Positions 52,801 through 61,407 are shown, counted from the stretch's first letter. The stretch: 63,422 bases of DNA from Paenibacillus sp. Soil766 (GCF_001428105.1 NZ_LMSJ01000031.1:200-63621), one strand, 5' to 3'. The notes: generated by a model not told the origin, from the letters alone. Translations and numbers: made by a program.

Positions 52801-54420
52801 ATCGAGGATTTGGCGCAAATCATTTCCGAGCTTAAAGAAGGCAGCGGACGTAAAGCCAAAATCATCGTAAAAATCCCAGTTGTTCCTGGTATCGGTACGA
52901 TTGCCGTTGGTGTTGCCAAAGCTGGTGCTGACGTTATTACGCTTTCCGGTTTCGACGGCGGTACAGGTGCGGCTCGTATTCACTCCTTGACGCACGTTGG
53001 TCTTCCTACAGAGATCGGTACGAAGCTTGCTCACGTTGCTTTGATTGAAGCTGGTCTTCGTCACCGCGTTGAACTATGGTCCGATGGCGGTCTGAAATCC
53101 GGTTCCGACGTTGTTAAAATGGTTATGCTCGGCGCAAACCGTGCAGGTTTCGGTAGTATCGCAATGCAATCCATCGGTTGTACAACATGTCGCGGTTGTC
53201 ACCTAGACACTTGTCACGTTGGTATCGCAACACAAATCGATTCCATGGAAGAAGCCGAAGAAAAAGGTCTTCGCCGTTTCGTACCGCGTGTCTTTGACAC
53301 GGCAGTAGATAGCCTGGTTCGCTTGTTCGGCGGTATTGGCGAAGAAGTTCGTGAAGTTGTTGCTTCCCTTGGTTTCTCAAGCTTGCAAGAGTTGGTTGGC
53401 CGATCCGACCTACTGGAGCAAATTTCGCACAACGATCGTATCGACTTGTCCGACATTCTACGTTTAGTTCCAATGCACGACATATCCGATGCAGAAAGAG
53501 CGCTTGAAGAAGCGGCTGTTTCCTCTGATATCCGTATTGCAGCTGGTACAGAAGGTCTGGACTTCTTCCCAGAGTCCGTTTCCTTCGACGCTCCGGTTGT
53601 TCGCAACTGGTCCAAAGTGGATGCAGAGTCCCGTATTCTCGGAACTCGTTATTCCAGCCATCGCGTAAGAGATCGTTTCAACGGCAGCTACGATGAGCTT
53701 CCAGCTGTTTCTTTGAACCTTGTTGACGGTTCCGTTCCTGGTAACGGACTTGCAGCATTCAACGCTCGCGGCGTGAACATTACCGTAAACGGCGGTGCTG
53801 AAGACGGTCTTGGTAAAATGGCCTTCGGTGGTAAAGTAGCTATCGTTAAATCTCTTGGCAAAAACAATACCTTCATCAATGGTAGCGTTGGTAAATCGTT
53901 CGGTTACGGCGCTCAAAAAGGTTTGTTCTTGATCCAAGGCAGTGCAGATACACGTGCATGTATCCGTTTCTCCGGTGCTGACGTTGTCTTCGGCGGCGAG
54001 ATCACAACGCCTCTGCAAGATGAGCTGGGCGGTCTAGCCGCTCGTGCGAACCTCAAAGGCTTCGCATTCGAGTACATGACAAACGGCCGTGCCGTTGTTA
54101 TGGGTGATCCAGGTCCATGGATCTGTGCAGGTATGACGGGTGGGGTTATCTACCAACGTCTAGTGCCAGAAATGGGTCTTGATCAAGCAGCGATCGAACG
54201 TCGTATCGCGAAGGGCGCTAAAGTTAAACTTGAGCCTATCGGCCTTCAAAGTAAAAAAGATCTTACTGAATTGCTCACAGCTTACCACGCTGAGCTTGCG
54301 AACTCTGGTCAATCCGAAATCGCGGCAAAAATCGAAGGTTTGCTAAGCAATCTAGAAGCTAACTTCATTCGGATCTCCCCGGTCAACATGCAAGCTGACC
54401 AATCCGTTGCTACAGAATAG
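49852..54420 (+). CDS. gltB: Glutamate synthase large subunit
   Basis: A 1522-residue large subunit that makes two glutamates from glutamine and 2-oxoglutarate. The N-terminal nucleophile amidotransferase domain starts at Cys31 (EHDSCGII), so a ~30-residue propeptide should be removed. The central domain, the FMN-binding synthase domain (~840-1200) and the C-terminal GXGXG domain follow. The 3Fe-4S cysteines appear as CTTCRGCHLDTC (Cys-x5-Cys-x4-Cys pattern). The start is uncertain: GTG at 49852 is favoured; an upstream GTG at 49801 and an ATG at 49879 are alternatives. No gltD small subunit or gltC regulator is adjacent. Confidence 0.95.
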   Translation: MTVRRLTSAMNEIMRNEGRFQDLLGTEHDSCGIICIIEKNGHPSRDNIQKTIDALVKMEHRSGFINGEGDGCGILTDIPRALWEKKLTDAGLDSKLAYDNRFSVGHIFVPRKLDLTVTEIQNGIRELFASHDVSIILEQENLVDSGSLGANGLLDEPTFWQIAAISNKTEGQVADHLYELHIAIEDRYNVHVATLSNVTSAYKVLGAASILPKYFNDLRDPLFASQVTIGHNRYSTNTLSSFFRVQPFSLLGHNGEINTVKKLRLEADMVGVPLVSGGSDSQDMNRTIETFIHRFGLSLFEAMEMVFPPIINEMKQFRPELQDLYVYYRQVWGHFAQGPAGIVSRYGNECIFSVDALGLRPVWMVESDTSLYFSSEQGVITVGEMVADPKPIAPGEKVGVVLTPGEHIQVIPYHEVQSLVYERVSKRVNIGGLRSYLNPAQTNTEAELNENIVTTDQVYSAFGWDRDGISHIESMSETGAEPIRSLGHDSPHAALAWERQNVPDFIKESVAVVTNPAIDRDREMEHFSTRVIAGARLPVFAQVDNNLRLELLAPLVLEGTNGVGSEENLSQPSYEQLLAQFRAQGDNKVAVLSTTFARGTSLKDGLAALAADAISAVRNGAVLLVLDDSEAHQNDRLWLDPHLAVSKIDIALRAEKLGFGDNLRRQVTLILRSAAIRSLHDIAVACGLGADVISPYLLFSTASDKEGNAAAARKVYAALTKGLEKVISTIGTHELRGYTRFFSSIGFHPEVSEVLDIVNYLGSEKAGTGFAQLEAEAEARYVDYTNPKAKAAKNFRFFQRMWKALGDAASGAAPYSDYRDKLREEEKKNPISIRHIAGFKAISDGRQPLDPSQVDISIGGHSLPMLISSMSFGSQNETAFRAYAEAGERLNMVTMNGEGGEIKDMLGRYKKTRGAQVASGRFGVNIELANAVAFLEIKIGQGAKPGEGGHLPGSKVTAKIAEARNATIGSDLISPSNNHDIYSIEDLAQIISELKEGSGRKAKIIVKIPVVPGIGTIAVGVAKAGADVITLSGFDGGTGAARIHSLTHVGLPTEIGTKLAHVALIEAGLRHRVELWSDGGLKSGSDVVKMVMLGANRAGFGSIAMQSIGCTTCRGCHLDTCHVGIATQIDSMEEAEEKGLRRFVPRVFDTAVDSLVRLFGGIGEEVREVVASLGFSSLQELVGRSDLLEQISHNDRIDLSDILRLVPMHDISDAERALEEAAVSSDIRIAAGTEGLDFFPESVSFDAPVVRNWSKVDAESRILGTRYSSHRVRDRFNGSYDELPAVSLNLVDGSVPGNGLAAFNARGVNITVNGGAEDGLGKMAFGGKVAIVKSLGKNNTFINGSVGKSFGYGAQKGLFLIQGSADTRACIRFSGADVVFGGEITTPLQDELGGLAARANLKGFAFEYMTNGRAVVMGDPGPWICAGMTGGVIYQRLVPEMGLDQAAIERRIAKGAKVKLEPIGLQSKKDLTELLTAYHAELANSGQSEIAAKIEGLLSNLEANFIRISPVNMQADQSVATE

Positions 54421-54430
54421 TATCGTTGCC

Positions 54431-54471
54431 AAAACTCCATCAGACCTTCATTGGTCTGGTGGAGTTTTTTT
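54431..54471 (+). terminator. Terminator of gltB
   Basis: AAACTCCA-CAGACC paired with GGTCTG-TGGAGTTTTTTT around a short loop, about ten bases after the stop codon. Confidence 0.93.
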
Positions 54472-54565
54472 CGTGAAAGTACGTGTAATTGTTGCATAAA
54501 ATACAGTCATGTATCGCATTTTATTAGTGCAACACCATCCGCATTGCCAGAGGAGGTTTTTAGCG

Positions 54566-54691
54566 ATGAGCCACTCAAAACGCCGCCAAGAAGCTGCATG
54601 GAAGGGTCGTAAACAAGCTCAACATCCACCACATGGTAAGGTGAAAGCCCTGGCCGAATTCGCCAGCGAGTACGATGCGGAAAACAAGTAG
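54566..54691 (+). CDS. Small conserved-type basic protein, 41 residues
   Basis: A 41-residue protein with a good GAGGAGG eight bases before its ATG. It starts MSHSKRRQEAAWKGRKQAQH and ends in an acidic AEFASEYDAENK. It resembles small Bacillales proteins with the pattern KRRQExxWxxRKQxxxPHGKVK, possibly DUF6254; the family name is from memory and tentative. Strong RBS and compact form make it likely to be real. Function unknown. Confidence 0.65.
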   Translation: MSHSKRRQEAAWKGRKQAQHPPHGKVKALAEFASEYDAENK

Positions 54692-54727
54692 TACGGATTC
54701 CCCCTCTCCTCCCACACGTTAGAGGGA

Positions 54728-54790
54728 CCAACACAAAGAGCCCGTTGACCTATTTCTAAGGAAATAAGATCTTCGGGTTCTTTGTGTTGG
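54728..54790. terminator. Long hairpin downstream of the small gene
   Basis: CCAACACAAAGAGCCCG pairs with CGGGTTCTTTGTGTTGG, with an inner CTATTTC/GAAATAAG stem. Nearly 60 bases fold as one hairpin. It lacks a T run, so it may be an attenuator-like structure or stabiliser instead of a simple terminator. Confidence 0.55.
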
Positions 54791-55042
54791 TAAATGTGCG
54801 AGAGCTATGGAATCTTCCCTACGCTTCCTCCCATGCTGTTACTCGATAGAATCGACTAAAGGATGATGGCAGCGGCTTTTCCTGACTAACCCCTCCCTCA
54901 AACTTCCGCTATGCGATGGTATCTGGGGCTCACTGTAACGGTCCCTTTACAAGGCAGCAACTCATCGGAGTGTTGAAAGGAATTGTAGGCAATATGTATG
55001 CCTGTAACTCTTTTCATTAAGCATCAGTGTATACCTCGGCAA

Positions 55043-56530
55043 TCAGTGTATCTTCTTATCTAAATCAGGCGGAACCCGGTGATGGGTAGCTTGTTCGAAG
55101 CCGTAGGCGATTTGGATCAAAGTAGGTTCACTGAAGGCTCTGCCTGAAAAAACGACACCAAATGGCCCCTTGGTCGAGTCTCCATCTGCATCAATAACTC
55201 CGTGTATGACGTATCCGGCTGGAACCGAAATCAACGGGTAGCCCAATCGCGCCGCGATATACAGGCCATCCACATCACCAGGGAGCAAGAGCGCATCCAA
55301 GTCGTCTTTGTCTAGTGCATAGTCAATTCCTTGCTGGAGAGGCAGTTCCTTGTAGGCTTGTATCTTCTGCAGATAGGTTTCCTCCGTCAAGGTCGTTTCT
55401 TGTGATCGAACGAGTGTGTCCTGCCCGAATTTCAAGGCTGCCTCTGCGTGGTTGTGGTTATAAGCAATCAGCTCTTCCAAAGAATGAACAGGTATGGATT
55501 CAGCTAGTTGCGATAAATAGGCATTCAAGCCTTTTTTAAATTCATAAGTAATCGCATCATTGTTCCAGTTTTGCTGTTCCACGTGTAAGATAACCGGATC
55601 TATGATCGTTGCGCCTTCATTTCTCAACGTTGCAATAGCCGCTTCCATAATGGCAAGTCTTTCTTCGTCCAAATGTTGATAATAATGCCGCGGAATACCG
55701 ATCCTGGCCTGACGTAAGAAACTCGCATCTAAAAACGGTGTGTAGTCTTGTAAAGTGACTTTTCCGCTCGCTAATGTAGCCGAATCCTCGCTGTCAGTGC
55801 CCGTTAATGCCCCTAACAAAATAACAGCATCCTTAACTGTCCTAGCTATCGGCCCAGGGGTATCCTGAGAGCCTGATATCGGGATAATCCCCGTACGACT
55901 CACTAGACCAACCGTAGGCTTGATCCCCACTACAAGATGCTGACTGGCTGGCCCAACAATAGAACCCGCTGTCTCTGTCCCTATCGAAGCAGCACCTAAA
56001 TTGGCTGCCACTGCCGCCGCCGAACCTGAGCTAGAACCGCTAACGAACATTTCCCCAGGTCCATAAGGGTTAAGCACTTGCCCGCCACGTGAACTATACC
56101 CTGCGGGCATGGAGCTGGACATAAAATTCGACCATTCGGACATATTCGTTTTCCCTAGCAGAACGGCACCTGCAGCGCGCAGTTTGGCGGCTACGAATGA
56201 GTCCTTTGCCGCATACGAATCAGCTAACGCAATCGAGCCAGCACTCGTATGCATGTTATCGTGTGTATCGATATTATCTTTTAGAAGAATGGGTATTCCG
56301 TGTAAGTCCCCGCGGCTCCCTGTTTCCTTACGTTCTTCATCTAAGTCCTTTGCGATTTGTATCGCGTCGGGATTGATTTCTAAGATCGTATTGCATGTAG
56401 TATCATACTTATCAATTCGCTCTAGGTATACACGAACAAGCTCCTCTGAGGTTACTGAACCTGCCCCCATGGCCGCTTGCATACTTGCTATGTCTGCTTC
56501 AATGATCCAATCCTTTAGATGCTTAATCAC
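55043..56530 (-). CDS. Amidase (amidase signature family)
   Basis: A 495-residue amidase-signature enzyme. The Ser-cisSer-Lys catalytic set is present: Lys in ILLKDNID, the Ser in GSSSGSAAAVAANLGAASIGTETAGSI. The N-terminal helix pair resembles GatA and fatty acid amide hydrolase-type enzymes. It hydrolyses an amide of unknown nature; without gatB/gatC nearby it is not the tRNA amidotransferase subunit. The start is a GTG at 56530 with AGGGAG; no other start signal is apparent. It is a single gene. Confidence 0.92.
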   Translation of the reverse strand: MIKHLKDWIIEADIASMQAAMGAGSVTSEELVRVYLERIDKYDTTCNTILEINPDAIQIAKDLDEERKETGSRGDLHGIPILLKDNIDTHDNMHTSAGSIALADSYAAKDSFVAAKLRAAGAVLLGKTNMSEWSNFMSSSMPAGYSSRGGQVLNPYGPGEMFVSGSSSGSAAAVAANLGAASIGTETAGSIVGPASQHLVVGIKPTVGLVSRTGIIPISGSQDTPGPIARTVKDAVILLGALTGTDSEDSATLASGKVTLQDYTPFLDASFLRQARIGIPRHYYQHLDEERLAIMEAAIATLRNEGATIIDPVILHVEQQNWNNDAITYEFKKGLNAYLSQLAESIPVHSLEELIAYNHNHAEAALKFGQDTLVRSQETTLTEETYLQKIQAYKELPLQQGIDYALDKDDLDALLLPGDVDGLYIAARLGYPLISVPAGYVIHGVIDADGDSTKGPFGVVFSGRAFSEPTLIQIAYGFEQATHHRVPPDLDKKIH

Positions 56531-56652
56531 TCGATCGACTCCCTACTGCCTACTTGGGTTACTTGTTGTATCCAACTTACCACAAGCTGGGATAGGCATA
56601 TATAGAAAGATTAACTATAGTTGAATTAGGCGGTGATTCCATTTTATTCTCC

Positions 56653-57519
56653 CTAGACTCCATGCAGCTCACGAATACGCCAGGCAGCCCGCATATGATG
56701 TTTGGCATGTCCGGCCATCATTTTCAGCAATTGCGCAACAGTTTCTTCCCTATTCGTCGTCCGTATAGTACGGTCTAATGCATCTGGAAGATGGTTGCAC
56801 AACCCGATAATGTGCTGCCTTGTCGCTTGAAATAGCAGAACCTCGGCAGCGATAGGCCGCTGTGCATAGTGGAGTCCCCGATGCCAGTCATCGGGTTGAA
56901 ATGAATTCCCCGTGTACATCCGCCCCGATTCGGCGAGTGCGAATTTCACTTTATGCATCGAGATTAGCTCCAAATCGATCACATGCAGCACATGCTCACG
57001 AATCGACCACTTGTCGAGGACTTCACGTAAGTTCAGCTGCGCATCGGATAAGCCGTCTATTGCTCGATGTAACTCTTCCACGCCTGCTTCATACATCTCC
57101 ATAATCTCGATATGAGTTGGGAACAGCTCTTCCCAGTAGACCAGTGTACACCCATCAATCGTCGGAACATGGCGTTCACGAATATGTTCTGCATCCTGGC
57201 TCCCTATGGCCTGTTGGAAGCCTCTGGCGAGCAAGTTCGACTCCACATCAGCTACAGATGCTACACCGATGTAAACAAGGCTTCCAGCTTGTGCTGCGCT
57301 GTAATTCGGTCTTAACCAACGGTTCAGAGTCCCATTCGCTTCACAACCCTCCACGACCAGAACAGCCTCATCTGCTGTATCACCAATATGCAGCAGTGCC
57401 GCACGGCCTCCCTCGTCCCGCTCAAGTAACTCCCAGCCTAGCTGGCCCCCATAAAAGGCTATCGACGCCTCCATATGGCTCACACGGAGCAATAATCTAG
57501 CCCGACCTTGCTGCTTCAT
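56653..57519 (-). CDS. VOC domain fused to DinB/YfiT-like domain
   Basis: A 288-residue fusion. Residues ~5-120 form a VOC (glyoxalase/bleomycin-resistance) fold with RVSHMEASIAFYGGQLGWELL and ERHVPTIDGCTLVYWE. Residues ~130-288 form a DinB/YfiT four-helix bundle with the metal His residues probably in HVLHVIDLE and GHAKHHMRAAW. Both parts are metal-binding modules found on small thiol- or antibiotic-modifying proteins. The ATG at 57519 was chosen over 57546 because GGAGG is eight bases upstream. The fused order is uncommon. Substrate unknown. Confidence 0.82.
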   Translation of the reverse strand: MKQQGRARLLLRVSHMEASIAFYGGQLGWELLERDEGGRAALLHIGDTADEAVLVVEGCEANGTLNRWLRPNYSAAQAGSLVYIGVASVADVESNLLARGFQQAIGSQDAEHIRERHVPTIDGCTLVYWEELFPTHIEIMEMYEAGVEELHRAIDGLSDAQLNLREVLDKWSIREHVLHVIDLELISMHKVKFALAESGRMYTGNSFQPDDWHRGLHYAQRPIAAEVLLFQATRQHIIGLCNHLPDALDRTIRTTNREETVAQLLKMMAGHAKHHMRAAWRIRELHGV

Positions 57520-57543
57520 CTGCCCTGCCTCCATTTCCGCACA

Positions 57544-57580
57544 CAAAAATACGCTCCGTCTTTACTTCGACGGAGCGTAC
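57544..57580 (-). terminator. Terminator of the kdgK-kdgA operon
   Basis: Minus strand TACGCTCCGTC...GACGGAGCGTA followed by TTTTTG, about nine bases after the kdgA stop. Confidence 0.93.
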
Positions 57581-57588
57581 TTCCAAAC

Positions 57589-58251
57589 CTACTTCTTGGC
57601 CGCTTGGTAGGCCTCGATATATTGTGCAGCCTTCTTAGCTACAAGGCTGTAGTTTCCTGATTTGACCGCTTCGCTGGTCAAATCGGAGCCGATGCCGACG
57701 GCAACTGCGCCGGCCTGAATCCACTCGCCGAGGTTGCTCAGCGAAACCCCGCCCGTAGGCATAATGTTCGCCTGTGGCAGCGGACCTTTAATGGCCTTAA
57801 TCATCGCCGGTGAGTACAGATTACCCGGGAACAGCTTCACGATATCCACGCCAAGCTCTAGCGCGGTTTGAATATCAGCGATGGTCATGCACCCTGGCAT
57901 GATCGGCACGCGATACCGGTTACACAGTGTAACCGTGTTAGGGTTCAAAGACGGGCCGACAACGAACTCGGCCCCGCTAAGGATCGCGGCACGCGCCGTT
58001 TCGGGGTCAAGGGCGGTGCCCACCCCGATAATCGCGTACTTGGACGCGTCCTTCGCTGTGCTCGAGTAGCGCTTCGCAAGCTCCTCGATCGCGCGCAGCG
58101 CGAAAGGCACAGTCATCGTGACTTCGATGACTTTGATACCGCCGGCGATCGCTTGATCCGCCATTTCGACGACTTCTTCTGGTGTTTCACCGCGTAGGAC
58201 GGCAACGACGCCCTCATTTGTTATTTGCTGAAGTAATTGAAGTTTTTTCAC
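57589..58251 (-). CDS. kdgA: 2-dehydro-3-deoxyphosphogluconate aldolase
   Basis: A 220-residue class I aldolase (KDPG/KHG type), splitting 2-keto-3-deoxy-6-phosphogluconate into pyruvate and glyceraldehyde-3-phosphate. Schiff-base Lys is in DIVKLFPGN, Glu in VIEVTMTVPF, and the phosphate-binding MPTGGVSLSN is present. GTG start with GAAGGGA. It follows kdgK by 65 bp in the same operon, so the two genes complete the lower part of pectin/hexuronate (KDG) catabolism. Confidence 0.93.
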   Translation of the reverse strand: MKKLQLLQQITNEGVVAVLRGETPEEVVEMADQAIAGGIKVIEVTMTVPFALRAIEELAKRYSSTAKDASKYAIIGVGTALDPETARAAILSGAEFVVGPSLNPNTVTLCNRYRVPIMPGCMTIADIQTALELGVDIVKLFPGNLYSPAMIKAIKGPLPQANIMPTGGVSLSNLGEWIQAGAVAVGIGSDLTSEAVKSGNYSLVAKKAAQYIEAYQAAKK

Positions 58252-58315
58252 AATTAATCGTCCCTTCTATGTGTAAGCCTGTATGAGATATTGTTTCGTA
58301 TCGTGTTCTGTGCTA

Positions 58316-59281
58316 TTAACGTTCTATATGTTTAATGTTGTTAAGTACCGCTTCCACTTGCTCCCATGTTGGAGCGCCTTCCCAGTCGCCTTCAGTCTGC
58401 ACGATCATCGAGCCCACCAAATTCCCAATGCGAACTGCCTTAGGGTACTCATACGCCTTCAGCACGCCTACCAAAAAGCCCGCACAAAACCCATCCCCCG
58501 CACCCACGGTATCAATGACATGCTCTGCTTTGAAGTAAGGCACGGTTGTAATCGTATCCGCTGTCACGACATAGGTCACATCTTCTCCACCTTTGACGAT
58601 GGAAACGGCCGATAATTCGCGCAGCTTGCTCACAATGACATCCCAGTCTTCGGTTTGGTACAGCAGCTTCAGCTCATCTAAGCCTGGTAAGAAAATATCA
58701 GACAGCTTCGCCAGTTCGAGCAACACAGGACGAGCTTCTTCAATACTCCATAGCTTCAAGCGCAGATTCGGGTCAAAGCTAACCTTCACGCCATGCTTGC
58801 GAGCTAAGCGAACAGCTTCAAAAGCTGCTTCTCTACACGACTCACTAAGCGCCGGTGTGATACCGGTAATATGCAAAATTTTAGCCCCAGCAATGTAAGC
58901 TTCATCCAAATGTTTCGGGTTCATCTGACTTGCTGCGGAGTTTTTGCGATAGTAGTAAACGGACGTTTTGCCCATTAGCACTTCACGCATCATGAGTCCT
59001 GTTGGTGCATCGGCAGTCAATTCCGCACGGGAAACATCGACACCTTCACCACGGATTTTTTTGAAAATCATACGACCTAACGGGTCCTTACCCAGTCTAC
59101 CAAACCAACCTACATGACCGCCAAGACGCGAAATGCCGATCGCTACATTGCTCTCTGCACCGCCAAACAGGCTATGCAGCTCTGAAGAGTACTCCAGGCC
59201 CTTACCACCTGAAGGCATAAGCAGTGCCATTGTTTCTCCAAACGTAATAATATCTGGTCCTGATCCTGTATTTAACGACAT
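58316..59281 (-). CDS. kdgK: 2-dehydro-3-deoxygluconate kinase
   Basis: A 321-residue PfkB-family kinase phosphorylating 2-keto-3-deoxygluconate to KDPG, which the downstream aldolase then cleaves. Signature motifs are GGAESNVAIGISRLG (N-terminal) and DTVGAGDGFCAGF (C-terminal, catalytic Asp). The start follows a GGATGGAG site. It heads the operon and is preceded by two palindromic sites. The pathway assignment rests on the kinase-aldolase pair; alone, the kinase could be ascribed to other 2-keto-sugars. Confidence 0.93.
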   Translation of the reverse strand: MSLNTGSGPDIITFGETMALLMPSGGKGLEYSSELHSLFGGAESNVAIGISRLGGHVGWFGRLGKDPLGRMIFKKIRGEGVDVSRAELTADAPTGLMMREVLMGKTSVYYYRKNSAASQMNPKHLDEAYIAGAKILHITGITPALSESCREAAFEAVRLARKHGVKVSFDPNLRLKLWSIEEARPVLLELAKLSDIFLPGLDELKLLYQTEDWDVIVSKLRELSAVSIVKGGEDVTYVVTADTITTVPYFKAEHVIDTVGAGDGFCAGFLVGVLKAYEYPKAVRIGNLVGSMIVQTEGDWEGAPTWEQVEAVLNNIKHIER

Positions 59282-59325
59282 AGAAGCACTCCATCCATTC
59301 CGATCACGACTCGCGTGTCCCGTTA

Positions 59326-59363
59326 ATTGAAACGTTTAAATAAATGAGATATCTCATATTATA
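59326..59363 (-). promoter_or_regulatory. kdgK promoter with two palindromes
   Basis: Minus strand -10 TATAAT at 59358-59363. Just downstream lies the perfect palindrome ATGAGATATCTCAT (59344-59357), then ATTGAAACGTTTAAAT (59326-59341), a LacI-family-like site with one arm mismatch. The expected -35 region at about 59381 is poor (TGGTGA), which suits regulator-dependent transcription. Confidence 0.7.
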
Positions 59364-59423
59364 GTGGATTTGAACGGATTTCACCAGACTTTTACGACGG
59401 ACCGCCCCAGTTCCAAATAGAGG

Positions 59424-59471
59424 AAAAAACCTCTTGCATGGTCATTCCTTAAGGAACAACCCTGCAAGAGG
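59424..59471 (-). terminator. Terminator of the suhB-like gene
   Basis: Minus strand CCTCTTGCA...TGCAAGAGG followed by TTTTTTCC, with TTCCTTAAGGAA in the loop. It lies about 12 bp after the stop. Confidence 0.88.
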
Positions 59472-59483
59472 TGGATTTCTACT

Positions 59484-60344
59484 CTAGAACCCCGTCGCCT
59501 CAGCCACTGCGAGCTCCTTTTGAAGCTCCTCGTGAATATGTCCATTCGTCGCCATCACGTTCCGAACGCCCAAATGGTAAGGCTTGCCTTCTGTATCTGT
59601 CACACGGCCGCCTGACTCTGTAATGAGCAAGGCACCTGCTGCAATGTCCCAGGCATTGAGGCCGATTTCCCAAAAGCCGCTAAGCCGCCCAGCAGCCACG
59701 TATGCCAAATGCAGCGCTGCGGAGCCTGCCACACGGATGTTACGTACTTTCGGCGAGAGCGCCTGAACACCTTTCAGGTTAATAGGCAGCGCCCCATCAC
59801 GATCAGCTGGGAATCCAGTAGCGATTAAACTGGTAAGCAGCGTCTCCTCTTCGGAGACCTCTGTCTTCTTGCCGTGCATGTAGGCACCCTTCCCCTTCTC
59901 AGCAACGAATAATTCGTCGCGTGATGGGTCATATACCACACCTACGATGACTTCACCTTTATGCGCCAAGGCAATCGACACGGAGAAGAACGGAAAACCA
60001 TGAACGAAGTTCGTTGTGCCATCAATTGGATCTACGATCCAGAGATACTCCTCATCGCTCATTTCTTGCAATGCTTTGGCTGACGCCTCCGGACCTGGCT
60101 CTACACCTTCCTCGCCAAGGATGGAATGGTTAGGGAAATGAGTCATAATCAAATTACGAATTAACTTTTCCGATCCTTTATCCACCTCGGTCACGAGGTC
60201 TTGAGCAGAGAATTTCGTCCCTACATGATTAATGTCTCCAAGCTTGGTTTTGATCCACTGCCCTGCCTTAGCTGCCGTATTAATAGCTACAGCTGTAAAA
60301 CTTTTGCTACCCACAACGAAAGTTTCCGTCCCACCATGTACCAT
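59484..60344 (-). CDS. suhB: Inositol-1-monophosphatase family protein
   Basis: A 286-residue metal-dependent phosphatase of the inositol monophosphatase fold. Metal ligands are seen in LGEEG (Glu), VDPIDGTTNFVHG (Asp, Asp) and WDIAAGALLITESGG (Asp). It dephosphorylates a sugar phosphate such as inositol phosphate. The start at 60344 was preferred over a TTG nine bases upstream. Single gene with a terminator, no further clue to substrate; the symbol is by family similarity only. Confidence 0.88.
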   Translation of the reverse strand: MVHGGTETFVVGSKSFTAVAINTAAKAGQWIKTKLGDINHVGTKFSAQDLVTEVDKGSEKLIRNLIMTHFPNHSILGEEGVEPGPEASAKALQEMSDEEYLWIVDPIDGTTNFVHGFPFFSVSIALAHKGEVIVGVVYDPSRDELFVAEKGKGAYMHGKKTEVSEEETLLTSLIATGFPADRDGALPINLKGVQALSPKVRNIRVAGSAALHLAYVAAGRLSGFWEIGLNAWDIAAGALLITESGGRVTDTEGKPYHLGVRNVMATNGHIHEELQKELAVAEATGF

Positions 60345-60469
60345 ATATATCAACTCTTTCTTTTCATTAATTTAGATAATACGTTAAGTATAGTAAATTA
60401 TACGTTTCTAATACTAGTGCGTTTCATCCTAATTTATTCGTACATTTTCACATTGGCACGGAAATAAAC

Positions 60470-60503
60470 AAAAAAAACCCGCATCGGCCCAAAGACCGTT
60501 CGG
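60470..60503 (-). terminator. Terminator of fabI
   Basis: Minus strand CCGAACGG...CCGATGCGG (internal loop) followed by GTTTTTTTT. It starts about 35 bases after the fabI stop. Confidence 0.75.
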
Positions 60504-60538
60504 ATTTTCTTCTTTTTGATCTATGAAAATAAAGCCTT

Positions 60539-61309
60539 CTATATACCAACGATATGGTATCCGCCGTCTACATAAATAACTTCGCCTGTGATACCACGGG
60601 ACAAATTACTCATAAGGAACATCGCCGTATCGCCAACTTCAGCTGTATCTGTTGTTTTACGAAGTGGAGCTTTCTCTTCGACTTGACGCAAGATGGAGTT
60701 GAAATCCTTGATCCCTTTGGCAGCCAACGTACGGATCGGACCTGCTGAGATGCCGTTTACGCGAATACCGAATTGGCCAAGATCTGCCGCAAGGTAACGA
60801 ACGCTAGCTTCAAGCGCAGCTTTGGCGACGCCCATCACGTTGTAGTTCTTCATAGCGCGCTCTGCGCCAAGGTACGTCATCGTCATGATGCTTCCGCCTT
60901 CTGTCATCAGCGGGTAAATTCGTTTGGATACGGCCACTAAGGAGTAAGCACTGATGTCATGTGCAAGTGCGAAACCATCGCGTGATGTATCCACGAACAG
61001 CCCGTCCAATTCTTCTGTTTTGGCAAAAGCAATACTATGTACAAGCCCGTGCACGACTCCAAACTTCTCTTTGAGTGCAGAAGCTAAGGTATCAATTTCT
61101 GCATCTACAGTTACGTTGCATGGCATCAAAGTAGAGCCTGGGATCGTATCAGCAAGCTTGCGTACGCGTTCCTCAACGCGCTCGTTTTCGAACGTGAACA
61201 CCAAATTAGCGCCTTGTGCGGCTAAAGATTGTGCAATGGCCCAAGCGATACTGCGGTCATTAGCAACACCCATTACTAGTATATTTTTTCCGTTTAATAA
61301 TTGACTCAT
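60539..61309 (-). CDS. fabI: Enoyl-[acyl-carrier-protein] reductase (NADH)
   Basis: A 256-residue short-chain dehydrogenase of the FabI type, carrying out the last reduction of fatty acid elongation. NAD-binding GVANDRSIAWAIA (the FabI form of the glycine motif), the catalytic Tyr-x6-Lys in NYNVMGVAKAALE, and GPIRTLAAKGI (substrate-binding loop) are visible. Length matches the family. The start follows AGAGGGG. It is a single gene here and the target of triclosan-type inhibitors in known FabI proteins. No fatty-acid FapR operator was recognised upstream. Confidence 0.96.
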   Translation of the reverse strand: MSQLLNGKNILVMGVANDRSIAWAIAQSLAAQGANLVFTFENERVEERVRKLADTIPGSTLMPCNVTVDAEIDTLASALKEKFGVVHGLVHSIAFAKTEELDGLFVDTSRDGFALAHDISAYSLVAVSKRIYPLMTEGGSIMTMTYLGAERAMKNYNVMGVAKAALEASVRYLAADLGQFGIRVNGISAGPIRTLAAKGIKDFNSILRQVEEKAPLRKTTDTAEVGDTAMFLMSNLSRGITGEVIYVDGGYHIVGI

Positions 61310-61407
61310 GGTTCGTAGAAGCCCCTCTCACAATGGCATGGTTAGGTTAGTCGTCCATCTCTTCCAAAGTACCCCATTTTGTCCAACAATTCAAGAAAAA
61401 TATGGGA

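Noticed and set aside
59326..59341. CcpA cre site at kdgK
   Set aside because: ATTGAAACGTTTAAAT lacks the spacing of the cre consensus by one base; a LacI-family operator in general is the safer call.
61310..61407. FapR operator upstream of fabI
   Set aside because: No match to the known FapR palindrome was seen in the short leader.
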